Source: Xestospongia bergquistia
Lineage: Eukaryota > Porifera > Demospongiae > Haplosclerida > Petrosiidae
DNA length: 64,000 nt
Assembly (NCBI GenBank): GCA_963965975.1
Contig: OZ014412.1
Location: 12,290,849-12,354,848, forward strand
Direction: 5' to 3'
Part shown: one piece after another, positions 23,751 through 35,082 of the stretch
Layout of the letters: each line of letters begins with the position of its first letter
Numbering within the stretch: the stretch's first letter is position 1
Notes under the pieces: model-generated
Databases searched by the model: none
What the model was told of the DNA's origin: nothing
Seen by the model: the letters and a program-made list of their open reading frames with translations, nothing else
Program-made: the position numbers and the translations under genes

Positions 23751-26700
23751 TAAAGTCATTAATTTAAAGACTTTAGAGTGTTAATGCAAACCAACTTACT
23801 AAACTGTTAATAAAAGTTCATTTAGTTAGTCCCATAGAGTCCATTAGACTGAGCTGTTTACTTTGTTAACTTCAATCAATAGTCTAAACCTTCTAAAGTC
23901 TTTAACTTAAAGACTTTAGAGTGGTAATGCAAACCAACTTACTAAACTGTTAATAGCAGTTTATTTAGTTAGTCCCACAGAGTCCTTTAGAATGAGCAGT
24001 TTACTTTATAAAATTTACTTAATAGTGTAAACCTTGTAAAGTCTTTAAATTAAAGACTTTAGAATGTTAATGCAAACCAACTTACTAAACTGTTAATAAC
24101 AGTTTATTTAGTTTGTCCCATAGAGTCCTTTAGACTGAGCTGTTTACTTTATTAACTTCACTCAATAGTCTAAACCTTCTAAAGGCTTTAATTTAAAGAC
24201 TTTAGAGTGTTAAGGCAAACTAACTTACTAAACTGTTAATAACAGTTTATTTAGTTAGTCCCATAGAGTCCTTTAGACTGAGCTGTTTACTTCATTAACT
24301 TCACTCAATAGTCTAAACCTTCAAAAGTCTTTAATTTAAAGACTTTAGAGTGTTAATGCAGACAAACTTACTAAACAGTTAATAACAGTTTATTTAGTTA
24401 GTCCCATAGAGTCCTTTAGACTGAGCTGTTTACTTTATTAACTTCACTCAATAGTCTAAACCTTCTAAAGTCTTTAATTTAAAGACTTTAGAGTGTTAAT
24501 GCAAACCAACTTACTAAACTGTTAATAACAGTTTATTTAGTTAGTCCCATAGAGTCCTTTAGACTGAGCTGTTTACTTTATTAACTTCACTCAATAGTCT
24601 AAACCTTCTAAAGTCTTTAATTTAAAGACTTTAGAGTGTTAATGCAAACCAACTTACTAAACTGTTAATAACAGTTTGTTTAGTTAGTCCCATAGAGTCC
24701 TTTAGACTGAGCTGTTTACTTTATTAACTTCACTCAATAGTCTAAACCTTCTAAACTCTTTAATTTAAAGACTTTAGAATGTTAATGGAAAGCAACTTAC
24801 TAAACATTTAATAACAGTTTATTTAGTTAGTCCAAAGAATCCTTTAGTCTGAGCTGTTCACTTTTTTAACTTCACTCAATATTCTAAACCTTCTAAAGTC
24901 TTTAATTTAAAGACTTTCGAGTGTTAATACAAACCAACTTACTAAACTGTTAATAACAGTTTATTTAGTTAGTCTCATAGAGTCCTTTAGACTGAGCTGT
25001 TTACTTTATTAACTTCACTCAATAGTCTAAACCTTCTAAAGTCTTTAATTTAAAGACTTTAGAGTGTTAATGCAAACCAACTTACTAAACTGTTAATAAC
25101 AGTTCATTTAGTTAGTCCCATAGAATCCACTAGACTGAGCTGTTTACTTTGTTAACATCAATCAATAGTCTAAACCTTCTAAAGTCTTTAATTTAAAGAC
25201 TTTAGAGTGTTAAGGCAAATCAACTTACTAAACTGTTAATAGCAGTTTATTTAGTTAGTCCCACAGAGTCCTTTATAATGAGCAGTTTACTTTATAAAAT
25301 TTGCTTAATAGTCTAAACCTTCTATAGTCTTTAAATTAAAGACTTTAGAGTGTTAATGCAAACAAACTTACTAAACTGTTAATAACAGTTTATTTAGTTT
25401 GTCCCATAGAGTCCTTTAGACTGAGCTGTTTACTTTATTAACTTCACTCAATAGTCTAAACCTTCTAAAGTCTTTAATTTAATGACTTTAGAGTGTTAAG
25501 GCAAACCAACTTACTAAACTGTTAATAACAGTTTATTTAGTTAGTCCCATAGAGTCCTTTAGACTGAGCTGTTTACTTCATTAACATCACTCAATAGTCT
25601 AAACCTTCTAAAGTCTTTAATTTAAAGACTTTAGAGTGTTAATGCAAACCAACTTACTAAACAGTTAATAGCAGTTTATTTAGTTAGTTCCATAGAGTCC
25701 TTTAGACTGAGCTGTTTACTTTATTAACTTCACTCAATAGTCTAAACATTCTAAAGTCTTTAATTTAAAGACTTTAGAGTGTTAATGCAAAACAACCTAC
25801 TAAACTGTTAATAACAGTTTATTTAGTTAGTCCCATACAGTCCTTTAGACTGAGCTGTTTACTTTATTAACTTCATTCAATAGTCTAAACCTTCTAAAGT
25901 CTTTAATTTAAAGACTTTAGAGGCTTAATGCAAACCAACTTACTAAACTGTTAATAACAGTTCATTTAGTTAGTCCCATAGGGTCCATTAGACTGAGCTC
26001 TTTACTTTCTTAACTTCAATCAATAGTCTAAACCTTCTAAAGTCTTTAATTGAAAGACTTTAGAGTGTTAAGGCAAAGCAACTTACTAAACTGTTAAGAA
26101 CAGTTTCTTTAGTTAGTCCTATAGAGTCCATTAGAATGAGCTGTTTAATTTATTAACTTCACTCAATAGTCTAAACATTCTAAAGTCTTTAATTTAAAGA
26201 CTTTAGAGTGTTAATGCAAACCAACTTACTAAACTGTTAATAGCAGTTTATTTATTTAGTCCCATAGAGTCCTTTAGACTGAGCTGTTTACTTTATTAAC
26301 TTCACTCAATAGTCTAAACCTTCTAAAGTCTTTAATTTAAAGACTTTAGAGTGTTAATGCAAACCAACTTACTAAACTGTTAATAACATTTTATTTAGTT
26401 AGTCCCATAGAATCATTTAGACTGAGCTGTTTACTTTATTAACTTCACTCAATAGTCTAAACCTTCTAAAGTCTCTAATTTAAAGACGTTAGAGTGTTAA
26501 TGAAACCAACTTACTAAACTCTTAATAGAAGTTTATTTAGTTAGTCCCATGGAGTCCTTTAGACTGAGCAGTTTACTCTATAAAAATTTACTCAATAGTC
26601 TAAACCTCCTAAAGTCTTAAAATTAAAGACTGTAAAGTGTTAATGGAAACCAACTTACGAAAGTGTTAATAACAGTTTCTTTAGTTAGTCCCATAGAGTC

Positions 26701-27630
26701 CTTTAAAGCGAGCTGTTTACTTTATAATCTTCACTTAATAGTCTAAACCTTCTAAAGTCTTTAATTTAAAGACTTTAGAGTGTTAATGCAAACCAACTTG
26801 CTATCTAAAGTCTTTAATTTAAAGACTTTAGAGTATTAACGCAAACCAACTTACTAAACTGTTAATAACAGTTTATTTAGTTAGTCCCATAGAGTCCTTT
26901 AGAGTGAGCTGTTTACTTTCTTAACTTCACTCAATAGTCTAAACCTTCTAAAGTCTTTAATTTAAAGACTTTAGAGTGTTAATGCAAACCAACTTACAAA
27001 ACTGTTAATAACAGTTCATTTAGTTAGTCCCATAGAGTCCTTTAGACTGAGCTGTTAACTTTATTAACCTCACTCAATAGTGTAAACCTTCTAAAGTGTT
27101 TAATTTAAAGTCTTTAGAGTGTTAATGCAAACCAACTTACTAAACTGTTAATAACACTTCATTTAGTTAGTCCCATATAGTCCATTAGACTGAGCTGTTT
27201 ACTTTATTAACTTCACTCATTAGTCTAAACCTTCTAAAGTCTTTAATTTAAAGACTTTAAATTGTTAAAGCAAACCAACTTGCTAAACTGATAATAACAG
27301 TTTATTTAGATTGTCCCATAGAGTCCATTAAACTGAGCTGTTTACTTTGTTAACTTCAATCAATAACCTTCTGAAGTCTTTAATTTAAAGACTTTAGACT
27401 GTTAAAGCAAAGCAACTTACTAAACTGTTAATAACAGTTTATTTAGTTAGTCCTATAGAGTCCTTTAGACTAAGCTGTTTACTTTATTAACTTCACTCAA
27501 TAGTCTAAACCTTCTAAAGTCTTTAGTTTAAAGACTTTAGAGTGTTAATGCAAACCAACTTACTAAACTGTTAATAACATTTTATTTAGTTAGTCCCATA
27601 TAGTCCTTTAGACTGAGCTGTTTAATAGCA

Positions 27631-28262
27631 GATAATAACAGTTTATTTAGTTAGTCCCATAGAGTCCTTCAGACTGAGCTGTTTACTTTGTTAACTTCAC
27701 TCAATAGTCTAAACCTTCTAAAGTCTTTAATTTAAAGACTTTAGAGTGTTAATGCAAACCAACTTACTAAACTGTTAATATGAGTTTATTTAGTTAGTCC
27801 CATACAGTCCTTTAGACTGAGCTGTTTACTTTATTAACTTCACTCAATAGTCTAAACCTTCTAAAGTCTTTAATTTAAAGACTTTAGATTTTAATGCAAA
27901 CCAACTTACTAAACAGTTAATAAGAGTTTATTTAGTTAGTCCCATAGAGTCCTTTAGACTGAGCTGTTTACTTTATTAACTTCAGTCAATAGTCGAAACC
28001 TTCTAAAGTCTTTAATTTAAAGACTTTAGAGTGTTAATGCAAACCAACTTACTAAACTGTTAATAACTGTTTATTTATTTAGTCCCATACAGTCCTTTAG
28101 ACTGAGCTTTTTACTTTATTAACTTCACTCAATAGTCTAAACCTTCTAAAGTCTTTAATTTAAAGACTTTAGAGTGTTAATGCAAACCCACTTACTAAAC
28201 TGTTAATAACATTTTATTTAGTTAGTCCCATAGAGTCCTTTAGACTGAGCTGTTTAAAAACA
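27631..28262 (-). repeat. 633-bp higher-order unit with stub monomer, copy 1 of 3
   Basis: Four full monomers plus a 61-bp stub. The stub joint, where ctgttta runs directly into cagataataacag, occurs at 27.62, 28.25 and 28.88 kb, with gataataaca at 27631 and 28263. A second mark, gttaatatgag, recurs at about 27,776, 28,408 and 29,041. The unit is the reverse complement of the one around 4,320-4,500. Confidence 0.86.
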
Positions 28263-28895
28263 GATAATAACAGTTTATTTAGTTAGTCCCATAGAGTCCT
28301 TCAGACTGAGCTGTTTACTTTATTAACTTCACTCAATAGTCTAAACCTTCTAAAGTCTTTAATTTAAAGACTTTAGAGTGTTAATGCAAACCAACTTACT
28401 AAACTGTTAATATGAGTTCATTTAGTTAGTCCCATAGAGTCCTTTAGACTGAGCTGTTTACTTTATTAACTTCACTCAATAGTCTAAACCTTCTAAAGTC
28501 TTTAATTTAAAGACTTTAGATTGTTAATGCAAACCAACTTACTAAACTGTTAATAACAGTTTATTTAGTTAGTCCCATAGAGTCCTTTAGACTGAGCTGT
28601 TTACTTTATTAACTTCAGTCAATAGTCTAAACTTTCTAAAGTCTTTAATTTAAAGACTTTAGATTGTTAATGCAAACCAACTTACTAAACTGTTAATAAC
28701 AGTTTATTTATTTAGCCCCATAGAGTCCTTTAGACTGAGCATTTTACTTTATTAACTTCACTCAATAGTCTAAACCTTCTAAAGTCTTTAATTTAAAGAC
28801 TTTAGAGTGTTAATGCAAACCAACTTACTAAACTGTTAATAACAGTTTATTTAGTTAGTCCCATAGAGTCCTTTAGACTGAGCTGTTTACAAACA
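28263..28895 (-). repeat. 633-bp higher-order unit, copy 2 of 3
   Basis: Second tandem copy, with the stub joint reading tttaaaaacagataat. The variant TTTAAAAACAG is shared, in complement, with the forward copy at about 30,334, so the two are close relatives. The unit holds the same gttaatatgag mark at about 28,408. Confidence 0.85.
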
Positions 28896-29120
28896 GATAA
28901 TAACAGTTTATTTAGTTAGTCCCATAGAGTCCTTCAGACTGAGCTGTTTACTTTATTAACTTCACTCAATAGTCTAAACCTTCTAAAGTCATTAATTTAA
29001 AGACTTTAGAGTGTTAATGCAAACGAACTTACTAAACTGTTAATATGAGCTTATTTAGTTAGTCCCATACAGTCCTTTAGACTGAGCTGTTTACTTTGTT
29101 AACTTCACTCAATAGTCTAA
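28896..29120 (-). repeat. 633-bp higher-order unit, copy 3 (partial)
   Basis: Third start of the unit (joint tttacaaacagataat) with gttaatatgag at about 29,041. Beyond about 29,120 the sequence proceeds into the complement of 4.1-4.2 kb (marks gtactttag and tacttcgttaac at 29,215-29,245). The expansion therefore ends where the ancestral segment resumes. Confidence 0.78.
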
Positions 29121-29891
29121 ACCTTCTAAAGTCTTTAATTTAAAGATTTTAGAGTGTTAATGCAAACAAACTTACTAAACTGTTAATAACAGTTCATTTA
29201 GTTAGTCCCATAGAGTACTTTAGACTGAGCTGTTTACTTCGTTAACTTCAATCAATAGTCTAAACCTTCTAAAGTCTTTAATTTAAAGACTTTAAAGTGT
29301 TAATGCAAACCAACTTACTAAACTGTTAATAACAGTTTATATAGTTAGTCACATAGAGTCCTTTAGACTGAGCTGTTTACTTTAATAACTCCACTCAGTA
29401 GTCTAAACCTTCTAAAGTCTTTAATTTAAAGACTTTAGAGTGTTAATGCAAACCAACTTACTAAACTGTTAATAACAGTTTATTTAGTTAGTCCCATAGA
29501 GTCCTTTAGACTGAGCTGTTTACTTTATTAACTTCACTCAATAGTCTAAACCTTCTAAAGTCTTTAATTTAAAGACTTTAGAGTGTTAATGCAAACCAAC
29601 TTACTAAACTGTTAATAGCAGTTTATTTAGTTAGTCCCATAGAGTCCTTTAGACTGAGCTGTTTACTTTATTAACTTCACTCAATAGTCTAAACCTTCTA
29701 AAGTCTGTAATTTAAAGATTTTAGAGTGTTAAGGCAAACCAACTTACTAAACTGTTAATAACAGTTTATTTAGTTAGTCCCATAGAGTCCTTTAGACTGA
29801 GCTGTTTACTTTATTAACTTCACTCAATAGTCTAAACCTTCTAAAGTCTTTAATTTAAAGACTTTAGAGTGTTAATGCAAACCAACTTACA

Positions 29892-29910
29892 AAACTGTTA
29901 TTAACAGTTT
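29892..29910. other. Orientation switch 2, reverse to forward, on the 19-bp palindrome
   Basis: Reverse flank (gcaaaccaacttac) runs into aaactgtta-T-taacagttt (axis 29,901), and forward flank (agtaagttggtttgc) follows. The centre is T, the forward state, so the exchange point lies at or just before the axis. The two sides come from different monomers: the reverse side carries the acttacaaaac variant (complement of gttttgtaag) while the forward side carries agtaagtt. Neighbouring marks map the reverse side to about 3,482 and the forward side to about 2,911 of block 1, which are 571 bp (four monomers) apart. Confidence 0.94.
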
Positions 29911-30327
29911 AGTAAGTTGGTTTGCATTAATACTCTAAAATCTTTAAATTAAAGACTTTAGAAGGTTTAGACTATTGAGTGAAGTTAATAAAGTAAACAC
30001 CTCAGTCTAAAGGACTCTATGGGACTAACTAAATAAACTGCTATTAACAGTTTAGTAAGTTGGTTGCATTAACACTCTAAAGTCTTTAAATTAAAGACTT
30101 TAGAAGGTTTAGACTATTGAGTGAAGTTAATAAAGTAAACAGCTCAGTCTAAAGGACTCTATGGGACTAACTAAATAAACTCATATTAACAGTTTAGTAA
30201 GTTGGTTTGCATTAACACTCTAAAGTCTTTAAATTAAAGACTTTAGAAGGTTTAGACTATTGAGTGAAGTTAATAAAGTAAACAGCTCAGTCTGAAGGAC
30301 TCTATGGGACTAACTAAATAAACTGTT

Positions 30328-30960
30328 ATTATCTGTTTTTAAACAGCTCAGTCTAAAGGACTCTATGGGACTAACTAAATAAAATGTTATTAACAGTTTA
30401 GTAAGTTGGTTTGCATTAACACTCTAAAGTCTTTAAATTAAAGACTTTAGAAGGTTTAGACTATTGAGTGAAGTTAATAAAGTAAAAAGCTCAGTCTAAA
30501 GGACTGTATGGGACTAAATAAATAAACTGTTATTAACAGTTTAGTAAGTTGGTTTGCATTAACACTCTAAAGTCTTTAAATTAAAGACTTTAGAAGGTTT
30601 CGACTATTGACTAAAGTTAATAAAGTAAACAGCTCAGTCTAAAGGACTCTATGGGATTAACTAAATAAACTCTTATTAACAGTTTAGTAAGTTGGTTTGC
30701 ATTAACAATCTAAAGTCTTTAAATTAAAGACTTTAGAAGGTTTAGACTATTGAGTGAAGTTAATAAAGTAAACAGCTCAGTCTAAAGGACTGTATGGGAC
30801 TAACTAAATAAACTCATATTAACAGTTTAGTAAGTTGGTTTGCATTAACACTCTAAAGTCTTTAAATTAAAGACTTTAGAAGGTTTAGACTATTGAGTGA
30901 AGTTAACAAAGTAAACAGCTCAGTCTGAAGGACTCTATGGGACTAACTAAATAAACTGTT
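30328..30960 (+). repeat. 633-bp higher-order unit, forward, additional copy
   Basis: attatctg stub joints at 30328 and 30961 are 633 bp apart, and aactcatattaac marks lie at about 30,180 and 30,814. This forward segment therefore holds two copies of the unit, where block 1 has one (stub 4431-4491) and block 2 has three. Confidence 0.84.
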
Positions 30961-32480
30961 ATTATCTGCTATTAAACAGCTCAGTCTAAAGGACTATATG
31001 GGACTAACTAAAGAAAATGTTATTAACAGTTTAGTAAGTTGGTTTGCATTAACACTCTAAAGTCTTTAAACTAAGGACTTTAGAAGGTTTAGACTATTGA
31101 GTGAAGTTAATAAAGTAAACAGCTTAGTCTAAAGGACTCTATAGGACTAACTAAATAAATTGTTATTAACAGTTTAGTAAGTTGCTTTGCTTTAACAGTC
31201 TAAAGTCTTTAAATTAAAGACTTCAGAAGGTTATTGATTGAAGTTAACAAAGTAAACAGCTCAGTTTAATGGACTCTATGGGACTATCTAAATAAACTGT
31301 TATTATCAGTTTAGCAAGTTGGTTTGCATTAACAATTTAAAGTCTTTAAATTAAAGACTTTAGAAGGTTTAGACTATTGAGTGAAGTTAATAAAGTAAAC
31401 AGCTCAGTCTAAAGGACTCTATGGGACTATCTAAATATGCTGTTATTAACAGTTTAGTAAGTTAGTTTGCATTAACACTCTAAAGTCTTTAAATTAAAGA
31501 CTTTAGAAGGTTTAGACTATTGAGTGAAGTTATTAATGTAAACAGCTCAGTCTAATGGACTATATGGGACTAACTAAATGAAGTGTTATTAACAGTTTAG
31601 TAAGTTGGTTTGCATTAACAATCTAAAGTCTTTAAATTCAAGACTTTAGAAGGTTTAGACTATTGAGTGAAGTTAATAAAGTAAACAGCTCAGTCTAAAG
31701 GACTCTATGGGACTAGCTAAATAAACTGTTTTTAACAGTTTAATAAGTTGGTTTGCATTAACACTCTAAAGACTTGAAATTAAAGACTTTAGAAGGTTTA
31801 CACTATTGAGTGAGGTTAATAAAGTAAACAGCTCAGTCTAAAGGACTCTATGGGACTAACTAAATGAACTGTTATTAACAGTTTTGAAAGTTGGTTTGCA
31901 TTAACACTCTAAAGTCTTTAAATTAAAGACTTTAGAAGGTTTAGACTATTGAGTGAAGTTAATAAAGTAAACAGCTCACTCTAAAGGACTCTATGGGACT
32001 AACTAAATAAACTGTTATTGACAGTTTAGTAAGTTGGTTTGCGTTAATACTCTAAAGTGTTTAAATTAAAGACTTTAGATAGCAAGTTGGTTTGCATTAA
32101 CACTCTAAAGTCTTTAAATTAAAGACTTTAGAAGGTTTAGACTATTAAGTGAAGATTATAAAGTAAACAGCTCGCTTTAAAGGACTCTATGGGACTAACT
32201 AAAGAAACTGTTATTAACACTTTCGTAAGTTGGTTTCCATTAACACTTTACAGTCTTTAATTTTAAGACTTTAGGAGGTTTAGACTATTGAGTAAATTTT
32301 TATGGAGTAAACTGCTCAGTCTAAAGGACTCCATGGGACTAACTAAATAAACTTCTATTAAGAGTTTAGTAAGTTGGTTTCATTAACACTCTAAACTCTT
32401 TAAATTAGAGACTTTAGAAGGTTTAGACTATTGAGTGAAGTTAATAAAGTAAACAGCTCCGTCTAAAGGATTCTATGGGA
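30600..32480 (+). repeat. Copy of the 4.1-6.0 kb segment
   Basis: Direct copy at offset 26,480, described under 4,120-6,000. Differences are scattered single bases, for example GGGATTAAC at about 30,655 and TCTAAAGTGTTT at about 32,053. It ends near 32,480, after the monomer with GGATTCTATGGG. Confidence 0.84.
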
Positions 32481-34373
32481 CTAACTAAATAAACTGTTAT
32501 TAACAGTTTAGTAAGTTGGTTTGCATTAACACTCTAAAGTCTTTAAATTAAAGACTTTAGAAGGTTTAGACTATTGAGTGAAGTTAATAAAGTAAACAGC
32601 TCAGTCTAAAGGACTCTATGGGACTAACTAAATAAACTGTTATTATCTGTTATTAAACAGCTCAGTCTAAAGGACTCGATGGGACTAACTAAATAAAATG
32701 TTATTAACAGTTTAGTAAGTTGGTTTGCATTAACACTCTAAAGTCTTTAAACTAAAGACTTTAGAAGGTTTAGACTATTGAGTGAAGTTAATAAAGTAAA
32801 CAGCTTAGTCTAATGTACTCTATGGGACTAAATAAATAAACAGTTATTAACAGTTTTGTAAGTTGCTTTGCTTTAACAGTCTAAAGTCTTTAAATTAAAG
32901 ACTTTAGAAGGTTATTGATTGAAGATAACAAAGTAAACAGCTCAGTCTAAAGGACTCTATGGGACTATCTAAATAAACTGTTACTATCAGTTTAGCAAGT
33001 TGGTTTGCATTAACAATATAAGTCTTTAAATTAAAGACTTTAGAACGTTTAGACTATTGAGTGAAGTTAATAAAGTAAACAGCTCAGTGTAAAGGACTCT
33101 ATGGGACTATCTAAATATACTGTTATTAACAGTTTAGTAAGTTAGTTTGCATTAACACTCTAAAGTCTTTAAATTAAAGACTTTAGAAGGTTTAGACTAT
33201 TGACTGAAGTTCTTAATGTAAACAGCTCAGTCTAATGGACTCTATGGGACTAACTAAATGAAGTGTTATTAACAGTTTAGTAAGTTGGTTTCCATTAACA
33301 CTCTAAAGTCTTTAAATTAAAGACTTTAGAAGGTTTAGACTATTGAGTGAAGTTAATAAAGTAAACAGCTCAGTATAATGGACTCTATGGGACTAACTAA
33401 ATAAACTGTTATTAACAGTTTAGTAAGATGGTTTCCTGTCACACTCTAAAGTCTTTCAATTAAACACTTTAGAAGGTTTAGACTATTGATTGAAGTTAAC
33501 AAAGAAAACAGCTCAGTCTAATGGACTCGATGGGACTAACTAAATGAACTGTTATTAACAGTTTAGTAAGTTGGTTTGCATTAACACTCTAAAGTCATTC
33601 AATTAAAGACTTTAGAAGGTTTAGACTATTGAATGAAGTTAATAAAGTAAACAGCTCAGTCTAAAGGACTCTATGGGACTAACTAAATAAAATGTTATTA
33701 ACAGTTTAGTAAGTTGGTTTGCATTAACACTGTAAAGTCTTTAAATTAAAGACTTTAGAAGGTTTAGACTATTGAGTGAAGTTAATAAAGTAAACAGCTC
33801 AGTCTAAAGGAGTCTATGGGACTAACTAAATAAAATGTTATTAACAGTTTAGTAAGTTGGTTTGCATTAACACTCTAAAGTCTTTAAATTAAAGACTTTA
33901 GAAGGTTTAGACTATTGAGTGAAGTTAATAAAGTAAAACGCACAGTCTAAAGGACTGTATGGGACTAACTAAATAAACTGTTATTAACAGTTTAGTAAGT
34001 TGGTTTGCATTAACACTCTAAAGTCTTTAAATTAAAGACTTTAGAAGGTTTCGACTATTGACTGAAGTTAATAAAGTAAACAGCTCAGTCTAAAGGACTC
34101 TATGGGACTAACTAAATAAACTCTTATTAACAGTTTAGTAAGTTGGTTTGCATTAACAAACTGAAGTCTTTAAATTAAAGACTTTAGAAGGTTTAGACTA
34201 TTGAGTGAAGTTAATAAAGTAAACACCTCAGTCTGAAGGACTCTATGGGACTAACTAAATAAACTGTTATTATCTGTTATTAAACAGCTCAGTCTAAAGG
34301 ACTCTATGGGACTAACTAAATAAAATGTTATTAACAGTTTAGTAAGTTTGTTTGCATTAACACTCTAAAGTCT

Positions 34374-35082
34374 TTAAACTAAAGACTTTAGAAGGTTTAG
34401 ACTATTGAGTGAAGTTAATAAAGTAAACAGCTTAGTCTAAAGGACTCTACGGGACTAACTAAATAAACTGTTATTAACAGTTTAGCAGGTTGCTTTGCAT
34501 TAACAGTCTAAAGTCTTTAAATTAAAGACTTTAGAAGGTTATTGATTGAAGTTAACAAAGTAAAAAGCTCAGTCTAATGGACTCTATGGGACTATCTAAA
34601 TAAACTGTTATTATCAGTTTAGCAAGTTGGTTTCCATTAACAATTTAAAGTCTTTAAATTAAAGACTTTAGAAGGTTTAGACTATTGAGTGAAGTTAATA
34701 AAGTAAACAGCTCAGTGTAAAGGACTCTATCGGACTATCTAAATATATAGTTATTAAAAGTTTAGTAAGTTATCTTGCATTAACACTCTAAAGTCTTTAA
34801 ATTAAAGACTTCAGAAGTTTTAGACTATTGAGTGAAGTTATTAATGTAAACAGCTCAGTCTAATGGACTCTATGGGACTAACTAAATGAAGTGTTATTAA
34901 CAGTTTAGTAAGTTGGTTTGCATTAACAATTTAAAGTCTTTAAATTAAAGACTTTAGAAGGTTTAGACTATTGAGTGAAGTTAATAAAGTAAATAGCTCA
35001 GTTTAAAGGACTCTATGGGACTAGCTAAATAAACGGTTCTTAACAGTTTAATAAGTTGGTTTGCATTAACACTCTAAAGTCT
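34374..35082 (+). repeat. 5-monomer higher-order repeat, 709 bp, copy 1
   Basis: Begins at the ctttaaactaaag variant and contains, in order, AGCTTAGTC with TTTAGCAGG, GTTATTGATTG (6-bp deletion), GTTTCCATTAACAATT, a CTATCGGAC/AAATATATAG monomer, ATTAATGTAAAC with AAATGAAGTG, and GACTAGCTAAAT. 709 equals 5 x 143 minus the 6-bp deletion. A single copy of the same unit sits at about 10.1-10.8 kb. Confidence 0.9.

Larger units (their letters stand above)
16745..29901 (-). repeat. 143-bp satellite array, inverted block 2
   Basis: Same 143-bp family in reverse complement: the landmark becomes gactgagctgtttac and the long palindrome has T rather than A at its centre. The block spans 13,156 bp between the two switch axes, which happens to equal 92 x 143 even though it contains partial monomers and indels. 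Its left 2 kb is a reverse copy of 13.6-15.6 kb. Its right part (about 26.4-29.4 kb) is a reverse copy of about 4.0-6.0 kb with an expanded 633-bp unit. Internally, 18,781-20,300 and 22,032-23,700 are direct copies of each other, apart from one extra monomer in the second. No coding capacity is visible. Confidence 0.97.

Noticed and set aside
16000..30000. Simple in-place inversion of one block 1 segment
   Set aside because: The two ends of block 2 map to different parts of block 1 (about 15.6 kb and 3.5 kb), the ends lie in different palindromes, and the flanks are not the expected continuation. A chain of copying events fits better than one inversion.
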